A stretch of 64,000 nt of DNA from Camellia lanceoleosa. Taxonomy: Eukaryota > Streptophyta > Magnoliopsida > Ericales > Theaceae. Below are positions 34,501-45,349 of the stretch, in pieces. The stretch is taken from the NCBI GenBank assembly GCA_025200525.1, contig CM045761.1:99052182-99116181 (forward strand), in the 5' to 3' direction. Each line of letters begins with the position of its first letter. The stretch's first letter is position 1. The notes beneath the pieces were generated by a model. That model searched no databases. It had not been told where the DNA came from and saw only the letters and a program-made list of their open reading frames with translations. The position numbers and the translations under genes were made by a program.

Positions 34501-35265
34501 GCCTACTCTAAATTGCATCTTCGCCTGTGTTGCATTAGCCACTTAACATGACCTAGGGACATGCATGTTTGCTAACTAGTTTCTTGTTTTGGCACGGAGT
34601 ACGATGTAAGTATTTTACGCTTTAGCATACCACATGCGTGTGAATGTTGCCATGACAGTATGCTTACCATGTGGCTAAGTGCTTATGTGAGATAAACTGT
34701 TTGAATGCCTGTGGGTGGAGGTTGGATTGCTTGAGTTGGGAAACTCATTGAAATCCGTGTTTTAGCCTACTTGCGAGTAGCAAATTCCAAAGCATTTTCA
34801 AAACGAACGGATATGCAATGTTTATTTCCAAAATTAGGCAATCTAGTCTATACTTGTTTGCTGCGCGCATAACATATTAATTCTAGGCTAATAATTGGAG
34901 TAAGAGCATGTAATGTTTTCAAAAACGGATATCACGGTTAGTAGAGGCCGGTGTTCGGACCGGGCGAAAGGGGGTGCTCATAGCTGACCTTCCCCGATCG
35001 TACCCAAGCTCCCGAGCCAAGACCACTTTGGTGATGACGGACATGTGGCCTTCGGCACCGAGTCAGGGTTTCCTAAATTTTCCATTTTAAAATATTTAGG
35101 TGGCGACTCTGTAATCTGGCAAAGCAGTCCATGTTTGGCACTACTTTTCAAAAATCTATTTTTCTTCAAAACGATTTGTCGGATTTGGACTCTTTGGTTC
35201 AGATTAAGAACCGTGACACAAATCGAGTCCGAACTGTTAGATGGGAGCCCACGGGCGCGTCTACA
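31571..35265 (+). mobile_element. 5' LTR of TAT/Ogre-type element (3695 bp)
   Basis: Runs from TGTAGACACCCC to GCGCGTCTACA with TGTAGA/TCTACA inverted ends and is followed by a PBS. U3 has GC-rich GTCGGCACT repeats (31785-31865) and a TATA-like TATAAGAG at 32013. The middle is T/G-rich with many TGCATG words, and the last part has the TTAATTA zone (34140-34215) and the conserved 'tccgagcgagggcg' block. By eye, its first 640 bp differ from the 3' LTR by about 16 substitutions and two small indels. Confidence 0.93.
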
Positions 35266-35270
35266 ATTTC

Positions 35271-35288
35271 TGGCGACTCTGCTGGGGA
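35271..35288 (+). promoter_or_regulatory. Primer binding site (TGGCGACTCTGCTGGGGA)
   Basis: Five bases after the LTR end. It has the form used by Ogre-type elements, which are primed by tRNA-Arg (known for the group). Confidence 0.8.
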
Positions 35289-35986
35289 GTTTAGAGAGCT
35301 TGACTCGAACTCTTGATATCCTGTTTTGACTACACTTATGTGTTTCTTTGCATTGCATGTGCATTGGTGCGCCTAGGACACCGTGTTGGCCATCTGCTAT
35401 TCCTGAGCGGTTTGCCGGAGGCTTGTCTTGTCAAGGCATGACCATAAGGCTAACCGGTTACGGGTCTGCCAGTATGGGAACACAAACCCCGGTTTTACCG
35501 GGGCACCCTTTTCGACCATTCGACCTAGTGCATATTCGGATCCATAGTGACCATTCCAAACTAGGACAGGTTGCTTACCCAATATAGGTTGTTTGAAGCT
35601 GCTGTGTGCGTAGTGAAACCCTAGCTCCTGACAAAATAGGACAGGGAAACCCTACCCCAACATAGCGGTGTATTGGCTCTCATTTATCTGCTATGTGCTT
35701 TTTAGAGTGTATCTCTGCAGGAACCGCATATATCAGTTTGCAAGTTTGAGGATCAGGCCTGAGGGCACCGGTATCAGTGTTGTTGAGAATCGATTGTATC
35801 ACGGGTATCGATGATTGAAAGTGATTACGGGGAAACGATGATCGATAGTAGAGTGCAGTTGTCCGGCTACACCCGTGTTTGATCTGTTTGGGGCTGAAAT
35901 ACTGTTTGTTTTCCGTTTCAGTTCAGAGATTCAGAGGGTCGATCCAAAACAGCTAGTGTCTTCTCCTTGTTGAGGCAGGACTGAGC
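35289..35986 (+). other. Leader between PBS and gag
   Basis: About 700 bp without a recognisable gene. The long leader is usual for TAT elements. 'accctagctcctg' and 'gaaaccctaccccaa' are the only short repeated words seen. Confidence 0.5.
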
Positions 35987-36976
35987 ATGACGCAGAATTC
36001 GGAAGAGATCGTGGTCATGACGGCCGCGTTGAGTCAAGCAATCACCCCGCAGGGTGAGGCTAACGTTGATCTGCCACATCCACCCAGGTCGCCTGCCGCA
36101 CATCCAATTTGGACCCCCCAACTGTACCAGGCTCGCGAGCCTACTACATTTGAACTCATGGGAATGATAGGTGATCTTCAAAGATCCGTGGCGGATCTCG
36201 CCTATGGGATGTCTGTTTCACCACCAGTCGCATCGTACGCCGGAGGCTTCATACCCCAGGAGCCCCCACTACTGGGACGAATTGTAATTGAACTCAATCA
36301 ACCGGAGATGACCTCCAGTTATGGCAACGACGCATCATACCAAACTCTAGATCAAACTGAGGCCAGAGACAAAGGCAAGATGAAGGCAGATGCCGACCCT
36401 ATCGAACAACTGCTGTGGGCAGTAGGGGCTTTGAAAGCCGGGGGAATGAATAAGCAACAGATATCTGCAGTTGTGACAAAAGCTGTGGAGGATGCTTTCC
36501 CCACTCCGCCTGAGGGCAGTTCCAGTCAATTAGAGAACCGGGATAGGCCCCGTCATGCCAAAACAGTTCTTCCCGCTCCCAACCTTACATCCGGAAAAGA
36601 CCAAAAATCCAAGGCCGCACCCGCTGATCCGTTTACTAGTGCATCTAGCAAGAGTGCTCCAAAGTACCAGCCCCGAGGGCGCAGGGTCTTTCATGCTCTC
36701 TATATGCCATTGTCCAAGGCATTGCAGATCCTTGCTGAAAGGGGACACCTTAAGCCCCTGGAGCCTCGGCCGCTCCCGAAGAATCTCCCAGCCACCCATG
36801 ATGCTACCTCAGACTTGTCGTACCACCGGTGGTAGCCATGCCGCGATAATTGCTTCCGCCTCCGTCACGAGGTGCAAGATTTGATTGACAATGAGGTTAT
36901 CCTCCCTCCCACCTCAGCAAAGTCCGTCACTACCCAACTACTGGATTTTGAGGACGCAGATACTGTGAGTATGTAG
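35987..36976 (+). pseudogene. TAT gag fragment
   Basis: An open frame from ATG 35987 for 282 codons (MTQNSEEIVVMTAAL start, then FELMGMIGDLQRSVADLAYG, EQLLWAVGALKAGGMNKQQIS, YHALYMPLSKALQIL-like residues) to TAG 36833. It continues in frame beyond the stop with NCFRLRHEVQDLIDN, the end of the zinc-binding segment of Ogre-type gag, to a second TAG at 36974. The usual central gag core is missing, so the fragment joins the two ends of the protein. It is the only coding remnant of the normal TAT gene set in this element. Confidence 0.7.
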
Positions 36977-37969
36977 TCAGAAGGTGAACCGCCTGCGGGC
37001 AGTGTCTGGTACATTTTTGGATATGGCGTCTGGCACGCATTTTCGAGCACATGCCAACGCTAGTTTTGTAAATCCCGACTTAGGTGTCGAGTCAGTCTTC
37101 TGTTTTGTCTTGAGCCTGTCTCATTGTTTTGAGTCAATCCTTTTGCTTAAGGGTCTGTCTAATTGTAATGAGTCAGTCCCTCTTGTATAGAATACCAGGT
37201 GATTTCGGGGTTGTTGCCTCAAACACCGTTTTGTCTTATGAGTAGTTGTCTTTACTTCTTTTTTTTTTTTTTTTTTTTTGAATTTGTTTCTCCTGAGGAG
37301 CCAGTTATGCCAACAAATCTGAATGAAACAGCTGTGGCTATCACGATTCCGTATTTGTTGCTGTTCGAATCAACCGTGCCAGGGAATGTGAATGGAATGA
37401 CAATGCATACCACCTACTCTCTTGTGCCTTGAACGTCGTCATAATGGCCTAAGTTTTCAAAACTCCTTCGAACACTGCGGTAAAAAAAAAAAAACGAAGA
37501 GGAAGGAATTCCTCGGCTTTTGCAAAATTTTGATCATTTTGAGAGAAAAAGAGGCTTGCTAAGCTTTTAATGAATGAAATCATGTTTGTCAGTGTGAGTA
37601 CTGAGAAGGACCCTGGCCTGATCCAGACTGGTTCCACACTATCTTCAACATGAGCGATTTGTCGCTTTCTTAAAAACTTTCAAAAACAAAATATTTTGCG
37701 CAGTCTTGCGAAGACCTGTGTGGAATCGCTCTTGAGATTGTGCAGCCCAGGATCGCTCTCAGCCTCAAGATTCAATTCATCTGTTGCAAACTGGAACCCG
37801 TTCAAAACATTTCAGTGTCATGAAACGCCTGTGTGGCCCAATTTGAAGCAGCCCTTAAGCAAGAGGCATCAAAGTCAGATCAGGGAGATCAGATCCCACC
37901 AAGCAAAGCTCTAGAAGTAACTGTGATGGACTTTTCCCTACAAATCAACACAACAGTCGCTCTCCTGGA
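36977..37969 (+). other. Region where pol should be; no gene seen
   Basis: About 1 kb with a poly(T) run at 37257-37279, 'gtctgtct' direct repeats near 37090-37170, and a poly(A) run near 37480. No pol motif could be found. This is the expected position of the deletion that removed PR to IN. Confidence 0.5.
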
Positions 37970-38375
37970 TACGGAGAGGCTTCGATCTCAAAACCATTTG
38001 GCATGGGCTTGCTATACCTTTTACCCTTTGAGAGGCTCGCTGGGCCGAAAACCTGGAAGGGCGGCCCAGGCAAAAGTTAGAGCAAATAGAAAAATACGAA
38101 AAATACAAAAAAGGAAAAATGCAAAAAAGAGAAGCAAAAAGAGAAAAGAAAAGAAAGAATGTAGCAAAAGAAATAAAAATGAAAAGGCAAAAGAAAAAAA
38201 AAGAAGGAAAAGAAGAATATAGCTCGCAAGGTCGAAAACCCGCATTGGGCACCTTGGCAAAAGTTAGAGCCTAAACAGTGAAGGTTAAAATACCCGAGTG
38301 TACCTTAACCGGAACTACGTAAGGCTTGATTCCCATGTTTGGGATACATAGACAACTTCATCTTGAAGTCCAGCC
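37970..38375 (+). other. Conserved TAT region downstream of integrase, with purine-rich tract
   Basis: The words GGGCGGCCC, AAAAGTTAGAGC, then CGAAAACCCG and finally GGAACTACGTAAGGCTTGAT and TTTGGGATACATAG repeat the order seen on the minus strand at 8080-7865. Between them lies a purine-rich A/G tract (38080-38222). Its presence here shows that the ancestor had pol upstream. Confidence 0.65.
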
Positions 38376-40125
38376 CCCAACGCTTCCATAGCGTCTCGGT
38401 CCATGTCATGGTTTTGATCACTTGTATTCCCTCCGAATCCGATGTCTCGGTCACAACGGCTGGAACTATGCAAGTCAATTTCCTCTTGAAGCCCAACCAC
38501 CAACGCCTTCCAGGTGACTGTGTACATATATTGATTCAGACCGTCCTCGTCTCCTCCGCGTTCAAGGGTCCGATCGTCATCAACAAGGACTGGCATATAA
38601 TATGTCGTGGCATCATCCAAACAAGGGGCAACTTTCCGTTGCTATACAGTGCCATAAGTTGCCCTGAGTTATCGTCCAAACCAGGGGCAACTTTCCGTTG
38701 CCTTATCCCCCTTTAAGCCAGGGGCAATTTTCCATTGCCTCCGATCCGAGGCTGCATATCCCGAGGGTAAGTTCCACGCTCGTTGAGCGTTGATTGTTTG
38801 CAAAAATAGTTTTTGAAAATTTTCACTGAGGTTGACTTATTTTCTCGAAAACTATTTCATTTTCAAAATTGGACCATGTTTGGACCCAAAAAGGAGAATT
38901 TTCAGTGCTCACAGCCTGATTCGCATGATTTTCAAATCAAAAATCGAATAAGTGTGTTTATCCAACTCTCATTTTTGATCAAAACTGTTTTAGAAAACAA
39001 ACAAAAATGGTCAAAATGACGAACTAGGGGCACAGTTGAGTCGAGTGTTCCGTCTTCCCCCTCGTCGCCAACATACTTGCCAAAAAGACACTCTATCCAC
39101 CAGGAAGGAATAGCCATGAGCTAACAGTGTTGGGTGTGAACCCACAACCTCTCGTTTACTTATCAACCACTCTGGGGAGGGATAAAAAATGAGAGAATAA
39201 AGAATAGAGAGGTGTAAGTTGAGAGAAAAGTGAGAAAAGGGTTTTGAGAGAAAAACCGAGCCTGAGGGCCGAGTAATGTGAGTATCACAAATCAGAAAGG
39301 GTGAGCATAATACCCGGAGGAATTGGCTCCTTGAGATTTGAGGTCTTTTTGTAAACATGTCCGTGTGTCGTGTCTTTTGACCTGTCGGTCTCAATTTTAG
39401 TTTTGAGTCTTTCTTTTTTTCGAGTGCGTCTCATTCTTTTAGGTCGTGTGCCTTTTGTTATTTGTTTGAGTCTGTCTCGCTGTTGTTTGAGTCTGTCTCG
39501 CTGCGGTAGGCTCGACACCCTGGTTGAAAACCCTTCTTTACTTCAAAAAATCATTGTGCTCAGAATGCTGTGCCACTCTCTGCATCTATGCGAGGCAGTA
39601 GAAGGAGAAGAGGAAATTTGGGACATCCGAGCGTGTTTCAACTGCAACCGTGTCAGCTTTCGGGGTCCGTCTTGTCAGATCAGGGCTGTTTGTTCAAGGT
39701 TTGTTGTGTGCAGAATGAACCGAACACTGTGTTACGGGTTATATGCAGATCAATCCCCGATGAAGTATGGAATATTATGCAGTTTGAGCAGTGGTTCGCA
39801 TGAGTTGTTTTGCTGATTAGTTGGTTGGTTATCCGATTATCATAGTGCAATTGCTCAAGTCTTAGACAACAAATCAATATCATTTACATTTGAGGTGTAA
39901 CATGATGCAATACAGTGCAAGGTATGAAATATACACAAATGTGAACACTTTTTCAGACAAAAGGTTTGTTTCATTTCATATCATCTTTTTCAAGTACATA
40001 GTTTTGGAAACAAAAATCTGCGTACGGCAGTACAAAGTACCCTATCTACCAACAAAAGAGAAAAGTACAAGAAAAGAAATAAAAAAAGCGACAAAAGTGC
40101 GGGTCATCGGCATCATCAATGGCCT
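38376..40125 (+). other. Non-coding internal region of TAT element
   Basis: Contains three copies of 'aggggcaactttccgttgc' type near 38620, 38680 and 38720, and two adjoining copies of 'gtttgagtctgtctcgctg' at 39465-39503. The latter words resemble those at 37090-37170. No protein or RNA gene is recognised; short open frames here have no familiar motif. Confidence 0.45.
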
Positions 40126-41262
40126 CATGGGAGGATCTGTCCTCGCCCTCTTCTGGCGAAGTCCAAGAGCATCACGAAGTGTCCTTTATGCGAGGCAGGC
40201 AGCTGCCCGGCCTCCTCCTCGGATGACTCCGCCTCCTCCTCGAGACTCGTAAATGTCGGCTGACCATGGCCATGGCTCCCGACATGAGTGTCCTCCTCTA
40301 GTGCAGAATCTCCGCCATCCGAGTAGAAATAGGAGGTCGGTCGAGCACCACCATGGAACACCACCAGCTGGAGGAATCGGGAAGGAGGTGAAAAGTCTGA
40401 AAACAAATGCATCAATATACATGAAGCGGTCACGAGAATGCAGTGTATGAATCTGATTTATGAATGCCGCGGTTTAGCGGTCACGAGAATCACGATGTAT
40501 GAATCTGATTTATGAATGCCGTGGCGGTTTATCGGTCGCGTCACGATATGTACTGATTTATGAATCGTGAGCGGTTTATCGGTCTGAGAATGCGATATAT
40601 GAATCTGATTTATGAATGCATGGCGGTTTATCGGTCGAATGCGATTGTATGAATCTGAGTATGAATGCCGTGGCGATTTTATGCGAGAATCACGATGTAT
40701 AGTCTGATGTATCAAGTGCCGTGAGGATGGGTATCGATCTTTGTGTTGTGCATCGGATTCATAATGGCGGTTAGTGTATGGTTTGAAGCTATGAGAAAGA
40801 ACATACCGGAAGGCCGTAAAAGGCTAGGAACTTCGAAGGTCATTGCGACATCCTGTCATGGAGGCATTCATCTCCGATGCTTAGGGTGTATCCAGAAGAC
40901 GCCTGCAAGGGAATCAGATGCATCAATATTCCGTGGAATATCAAATAAACTGAAATGAAATGGTATGCAATCACGATAATACATAGGAGGCAAGTCGGGA
41001 TCTTAAACAAACTCGTGATCAGCCGGCGGAGGGGCGAAGGGAATTTGATAGGTCACCCCATCCGACCCTCGGAAAGACAGTGAAGCGGGTAGAGCGGGCC
41101 AACTGGCCTCCCGTCCTCTCTGGACTCCGCCCCTGCCGCGGACTCAAGCCCTCCTCGGCGCTTCTCCTCCTACTCCTGCTCCGGCCGCCGGCGCCGTAGG
41201 TCTCTCTCTCTCTCAGCTCGGCGACCACCACTCAGCGGCCGCATGATGAAGGTCTAGACGTA
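40126..41262 (-). pseudogene. C-terminal exons of antisense PMD gene (diverged)
   Basis: Minus-strand blocks at about 41231-41019 (Arg/Ser-rich) and 40430-40126 (GGDSALEEDTHVG, then SLEEEAESSEEEAG) match in character, not in detail, the acidic tail of the plus-strand PMD gene at 5353-5556. Low-complexity and repeat content make the exon limits uncertain. A tandem repeat of about 50 bp at 40448-40740 lies between them. Confidence 0.4.
40448..40740 (+). repeat. Tandem repeat, period about 50 bp
   Basis: The word 'tgaatctgatttatgaatg' starts at 40448, 40500, about 40550, 40600 and 40650, linked by 'gcggtttatcggtc'. Units differ by small indels. Confidence 0.8.
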
Positions 41263-43399
41263 CTATGAGTAATCGCCCTCGCCTCTGAAGCCGTCCGCCT
41301 CCCAGCCGATGGTGTAGTCCGCCATCTGCTCAGCAATGAATATCTCCGTGTCCCGCATGTGCTCAGGGGGGTGCACCGGGACTATCTGCTCAGGTAACCC
41401 TGAGGTCTGATGCAAGAAGCGCTCGCCTAGGTACCAAGCCCGACAGACCGGGCTCTCCAGCAAAATCCGGTAACGTGAGGTCTCGATGGCGCCGGCAAAA
41501 CGATCCCTCATCACCATGAGGCGGTCTGACCAGTACGCGGGTGATCTGAAATTGAAATATAGTTTGTTACCTACTGGTATTGCAAATATACAGTGGAAAA
41601 GTGAAGCTTAAATGAACTGCAAGTAAAACATACATCTGCAGGGGTGATGGTGTCGAAGTAACGGCGGAAGAAGCCGAAAGTCTCCATGACCTCGGCGCAT
41701 CTCCGTCAAGCGGCGTGAGAAGGAGCGACGAGGAGTCTCCTCTCGACGCGAGGCGACACAGGAAAGTAGGCATAGACCCTGGCGCAAGGCGGATGTCGAT
41801 ATGATTATCGGAAAATAGAATCTGAGAATGAAAGCGAAATAATAGCCGTGTGTTGTGCGGTGTAAGCGAGTATGTGTGTGCGTGTATACGATATACAATC
41901 CGTGTGAAGCGGACTACGATTATTAATGCGGTGTCTGCGGTCTGAAAGTATAGAACAGAAATGTAAAGCGGAAAAGGAAACGTACCTCCCAAGCATGCCA
42001 ATAGCCCCGAGCAGCTGTCATTGCCATGGAGAAACTCATATAGCCGTCTGAGGTGGCGAGCGGCACCGCCCAGTCCTGCATAAGATGTCGGGACATCCAC
42101 CGGTCTGTTGAAAGCGAAGAAACACGGTGTTCGCCCGGTCGGCGAAGAGGGTCGTCCCTAGCAAAAACATCAGAAAGCCGCGCGCGTACTACTCTATGGC
42201 CTCGGTCGCCATTTTGCATCAGCGAGGCGAGCTCCACTCTGAACTGCACCTCGAACCAGGAGTAGCGGACAAAGCCTAGACGAGCAAGAGGTGGCGCCTT
42301 GCCAAGCAAATAGATCTGAGCGGCGGTCCACTCATCCATGTCTATATCAAAAGGGATCGGATCACCCCCGACCCCGATGCCAGTGAGCACCGAGAAATTG
42401 TAAGGGGTCATCGTCATGTCCCTAGTCGCCGACAAATGGAATGAGTCGGTGGTGTCCCACCACCTCTCTGCCAGGGCAGCTAGAAGAGGCCTGCAAGCAG
42501 TAAGCCGGGTCAGACCCCTGCAGAAGGAACCAAAGCCCGCCTCGTCCACAATGTGGCGAACCGCCTCGGGGAGCTCCGCGTACCAATCTCGAGCCGTAAT
42601 GTTCCCATACCCGCGGATGGTATGGGAATCTCTCTGTTTTCAAACAAATAATTGTGAAGCAATATGAAATGTACAGCTTTTGAAGAAACTGTCAAAATCA
42701 GTGCAAATGTGGCATGCGTGCATATTTTCAGATTGAAACAGATACCGGGTGTCGGTGTGTTTACAGTGAACTACAACATGTGATGTATCTGAGTGGTTCA
42801 GTGCAAATGTGGCATGCGTGCATACTTTCAGATTGAAACAGATACCGGGTGTCGGTGTGTTTATAGTGAACTACAACATGTGATGTATCTGAGTGGTTCA
42901 GTGCAAATGTGGCATGCGTGCATACTTTTAGATTCAAGCAGATGCTGGGTGTCGGTGAGTTTGCAGTGGAATGCGGTGTGTGCCGTGTGTTTGGGTGATT
43001 GAGGCTAGTGCAGTGTGTGTGCATGTGTCCGTCTTAAACAGATATCAGTTGTAAGCATGATTGCGATCAACTACAATGTATAGCATATCAGAGCTAAGCA
43101 GTTAAAGAACAGATTCGGCTATGGCAGTTAACAGTTCTACATTGCAGAAAGTAAAACAAGAAGAGTGTTACCTCGGAAGCGCCGAAGGATAGGTGAGAGG
43201 TCGGCTCGCGCAAAAGGAGCTCCGGGTCCAGCGATCGGTCAAAGCTGCGAAAGTGGCGGAGTCCATCCGGTGGTAGCACATGAATCGCGGGATGGTATGT
43301 CGCCGGGTTGAAAGGACGCTCACTCAGCGGGAGGAGCTCGACCCCGGGATCCATCTTGTGATCCGGGGGAGTCCCGACGTGTGGAATATCGTCAACCAT
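41263..43399 (-). pseudogene. Antisense plant mobile domain (PMD/MAIN-like) gene in TAT element
   Basis: Exon model on the minus strand: 43399-43172 (MVDDIPHVGTPPDHK start, LRHFRSFDRSLDPELLLREP), 42633-41986, 41778-41634 and 41545-41263. The second exon is intact over about 215 codons with RGYGNITARDWYAELPE, VDEAGFGSF, ERWWDTTDSFHL, TRDMTMTPYNFSVLTGI and DEWTAAQIYLLGK. The third has FFRRYFDTITPADV, the fourth CRAWYLGERFLHQTSGLPEQ and GDYS then TAG. Splice junctions coincide with those of the plus-strand copy at 3.2-4.7 kb. PMD proteins are nuclear and act in silencing and genome stability in Arabidopsis (known for MAIN/MAIL); a retrotransposon role is inferred only. A TGA in exon 3 and the early stop in exon 4 suggest decay, but exon 2 is well kept. 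It runs opposite to gag. Confidence 0.8.
42701..42995 (+). repeat. 100-bp tandem repeat in PMD intron
   Basis: The word 'gtgcaaatgtggcatgcgtg' starts at 42701, 42801 and 42901, so the period is exactly 100 bp, with nearly three units. The first two units differ by only two or three bases; the third is more diverged at its end. Confidence 0.92.
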
Positions 43400-43749
43400 G
43401 GCAATGGTGGTGAGGAAATGGTTGGAAAAGTCGGAATACGAAGAGTCAACCGAAAAAAGTCAAGCCCGAGCGGGTTGAAAATGACTGGGAAGGCCGGAAG
43501 AGGGAAAGGCACGGAAATGAAGAGGAAATCGAAGGGAACAAGCCCCGAAAAAGCGGAAATAGCGAAAGAGACACCGAAACAAAGATTTGTTCGGTTGAAA
43601 ATGTGCGAAACGCGAAGGTATTCGCGAATCAAACGACAAAACGGGCTTGGAACGCGAGAAAAAGCGAGGATCGAAGGCCGAAAATATTCTAGAAAGAAGG
43701 AGGAGGAAATTTCGGCGGTATAGAAGTGCAGAGAATAGGGTTTCAAGCC

Positions 43750-43880
43750 CTATTTTATAAAACCTGAGGCAAAATGTCAAAAGCGCGATTGATAATTTTG
43801 GCGGTCGGCACTATTTTGTGCGGTCGGCACAATATTGTGCCGGTGGAACTGTTTTCGGCCGATTGGCGGCGGTGGCCACC
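43750..43880 (-). promoter_or_regulatory. Promoter-like module upstream of antisense PMD gene
   Basis: On the minus strand, GC-rich GGCAC...GTGCC repeats (43865-43797, including the perfect palindrome GGCACAATATTGTGCC) precede a TATA-like TTTTATAAAATAGGG at about 43768-43754, which lies some 355 bp before the first ATG at 43399. The repeat unit GTCGGCACTATTTTGTGC is the same as in the LTR U3 at 31830-31860 and 47575-47610. Promoter activity is inferred. Confidence 0.5.
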
Positions 43881-44130
43881 TAGTCCAGGGTGATGATCCT
43901 GACCTTGTTTAGGCCATGTGGGTAGTTTCTAGTCTTCATAGCTCGAGAAAATGCAAGAAAGTGCATCCCCGATGCTCAACCGGCCCTCCGTTTTGACCTC
44001 GGACCGTGTCTTCTGTGCATGGCACTCAAATTCAAGCAAAGATTGTATCCTTTTGTATCCTTTTGTCTTTTACAAGATTCAAAAGTTGCCCCGTGTGCGT
44101 GGCATACATCCATCACATTGTCCGATACGT

Positions 44131-44475
44131 CGCATCGCGCTATCTTGCGCATCATATTGCATTTGGCATGCATTCAAATCGCACTGTTTTGTGCATTCGC
44201 GTTGTCTAACGCATCGCGCTATCTTACGCATCATCATTGCATTTGGCATGCATTCAATCGCACTGTTTTGTGCACTCGCGTTGTCTAACGCATCGCGCTA
44301 TCTTGCGCATCATATTGCATTTAGCATGCATTCAAATCGCACTGTTTTGTGCATTCGCGTTGTCTAACGCATCGCGCTATCTTGCGCATCATATTGCATT
44401 TGGCATGCATTCAATCGCACTGTTTTGTGCACTCGCGTTGTCTAACGCATCGCGCTATTTTGCGCAGCGCACTAT
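44131..44475 (+). repeat. 79-bp tandem repeat
   Basis: The word 'cgcatcgcgc' starts at 44131, 44210, 44289, 44368 and 44446, giving a period of 78-79 bp with four full units. Units contain GCATGCATTC and 'gcactgttttgtgca'. Open frames across it in several directions are artefacts of the repeat. Confidence 0.95.
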
Positions 44476-44550
44476 CTTGTGCATTACATTTCATTCGCGC
44501 TATTTTGCGCATCGCACCGTTTGGCGTGCCCTCTTTGCATTGTCCTGCAT

Positions 44551-44750
44551 CTTTTGAGGCACGCGTACCTCATTGCACTCCATTTTCCATCCTTTGAGGC
44601 ACGCGTACCTCATTGCACTCCATTTTCCATCGTTTGAGGCACCCATACCTCATTGCACTCCATTTTCCATCTTTTGAGGCACGCGTACCTCATTGCACTC
44701 CATTTTCCATCTTTTGAGGCACGCGTACCTCATTGTACCTCATTTCTCAT
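44551..44750 (+). repeat. 40-bp tandem repeat, five units
   Basis: The word TTTGAGGCAC recurs every 40 bp (44553, 44593, 44633, 44673, 44713), followed by 'gcgtacctcattgcactcc'. Confidence 0.95.
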
Positions 44751-44791
44751 TTGCATCGCATTCACTTAAAGTGTTGTGTACTCGTCTCCCT

Positions 44792-45345
44792 GGTCTGGCG
44801 AGACCTAAAACACGTGCGGTCTAGGAGACCTTAAATCCTCGGGAGGTGCAAGACCTTCGGTGCATTAAGGTGTGTACCTCATCGCATTTGGCATGCATCG
44901 TATCGCACTTTCCTGTGCACTCGCGTTGTCTAACGCATCGCGCTATTTTGCGCATCTCATTGCATTTGGCATGCATTCCATCATGTTATCTAACACATCG
45001 CACTGTCTCGTGCACCACATCTCAAATCATGCATTGCCCCCCCGGTCTGGCGAGACCTAAAACACGCATGGTCTAGGAGACCTTAAAACCTCAGAAGGTG
45101 CAAGACCTTCGGTGCATTAAGGTGTGCACCTCATCGCATTTGACATGCATCGTACCGCACTTTCTTGTGCACTCGCATTGTCTAACGCATCGCGCTATTT
45201 TGCGCATCTCATTGTATTTTGCATGTATTCAATTGCGCTATCTTGCGCATCGCACTGTCTTGTGCACCGCATTTCAATTCATGCATTGCCCCGAAACTGG
45301 TCTGGCGAGACCTTAAATATGCCCGGTCCAGCGAGACCTTAAACC
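44792..45345 (+). repeat. Higher-order repeat, about 253 bp
   Basis: The word 'ggtctggcgagacct' starts at 44792, 45044 and 45299. Each long unit contains 'gcaagaccttcggtgcatta' and a piece of the 79-bp repeat, so this array was built from older repeats. Confidence 0.9.
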
Positions 45346-45349
45346 CGTT

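Noticed and set aside
38021..38260. Phe/Leu-rich minus-strand frame that looks like a membrane protein
   Set aside because: Complement of a purine-rich A/G tract; low complexity only.
43324..43746. 140-codon minus-strand frame upstream of the PMD start
   Set aside because: Overlaps exon 1 of the antisense gene in another frame and shows no conserved motif; more likely leader.
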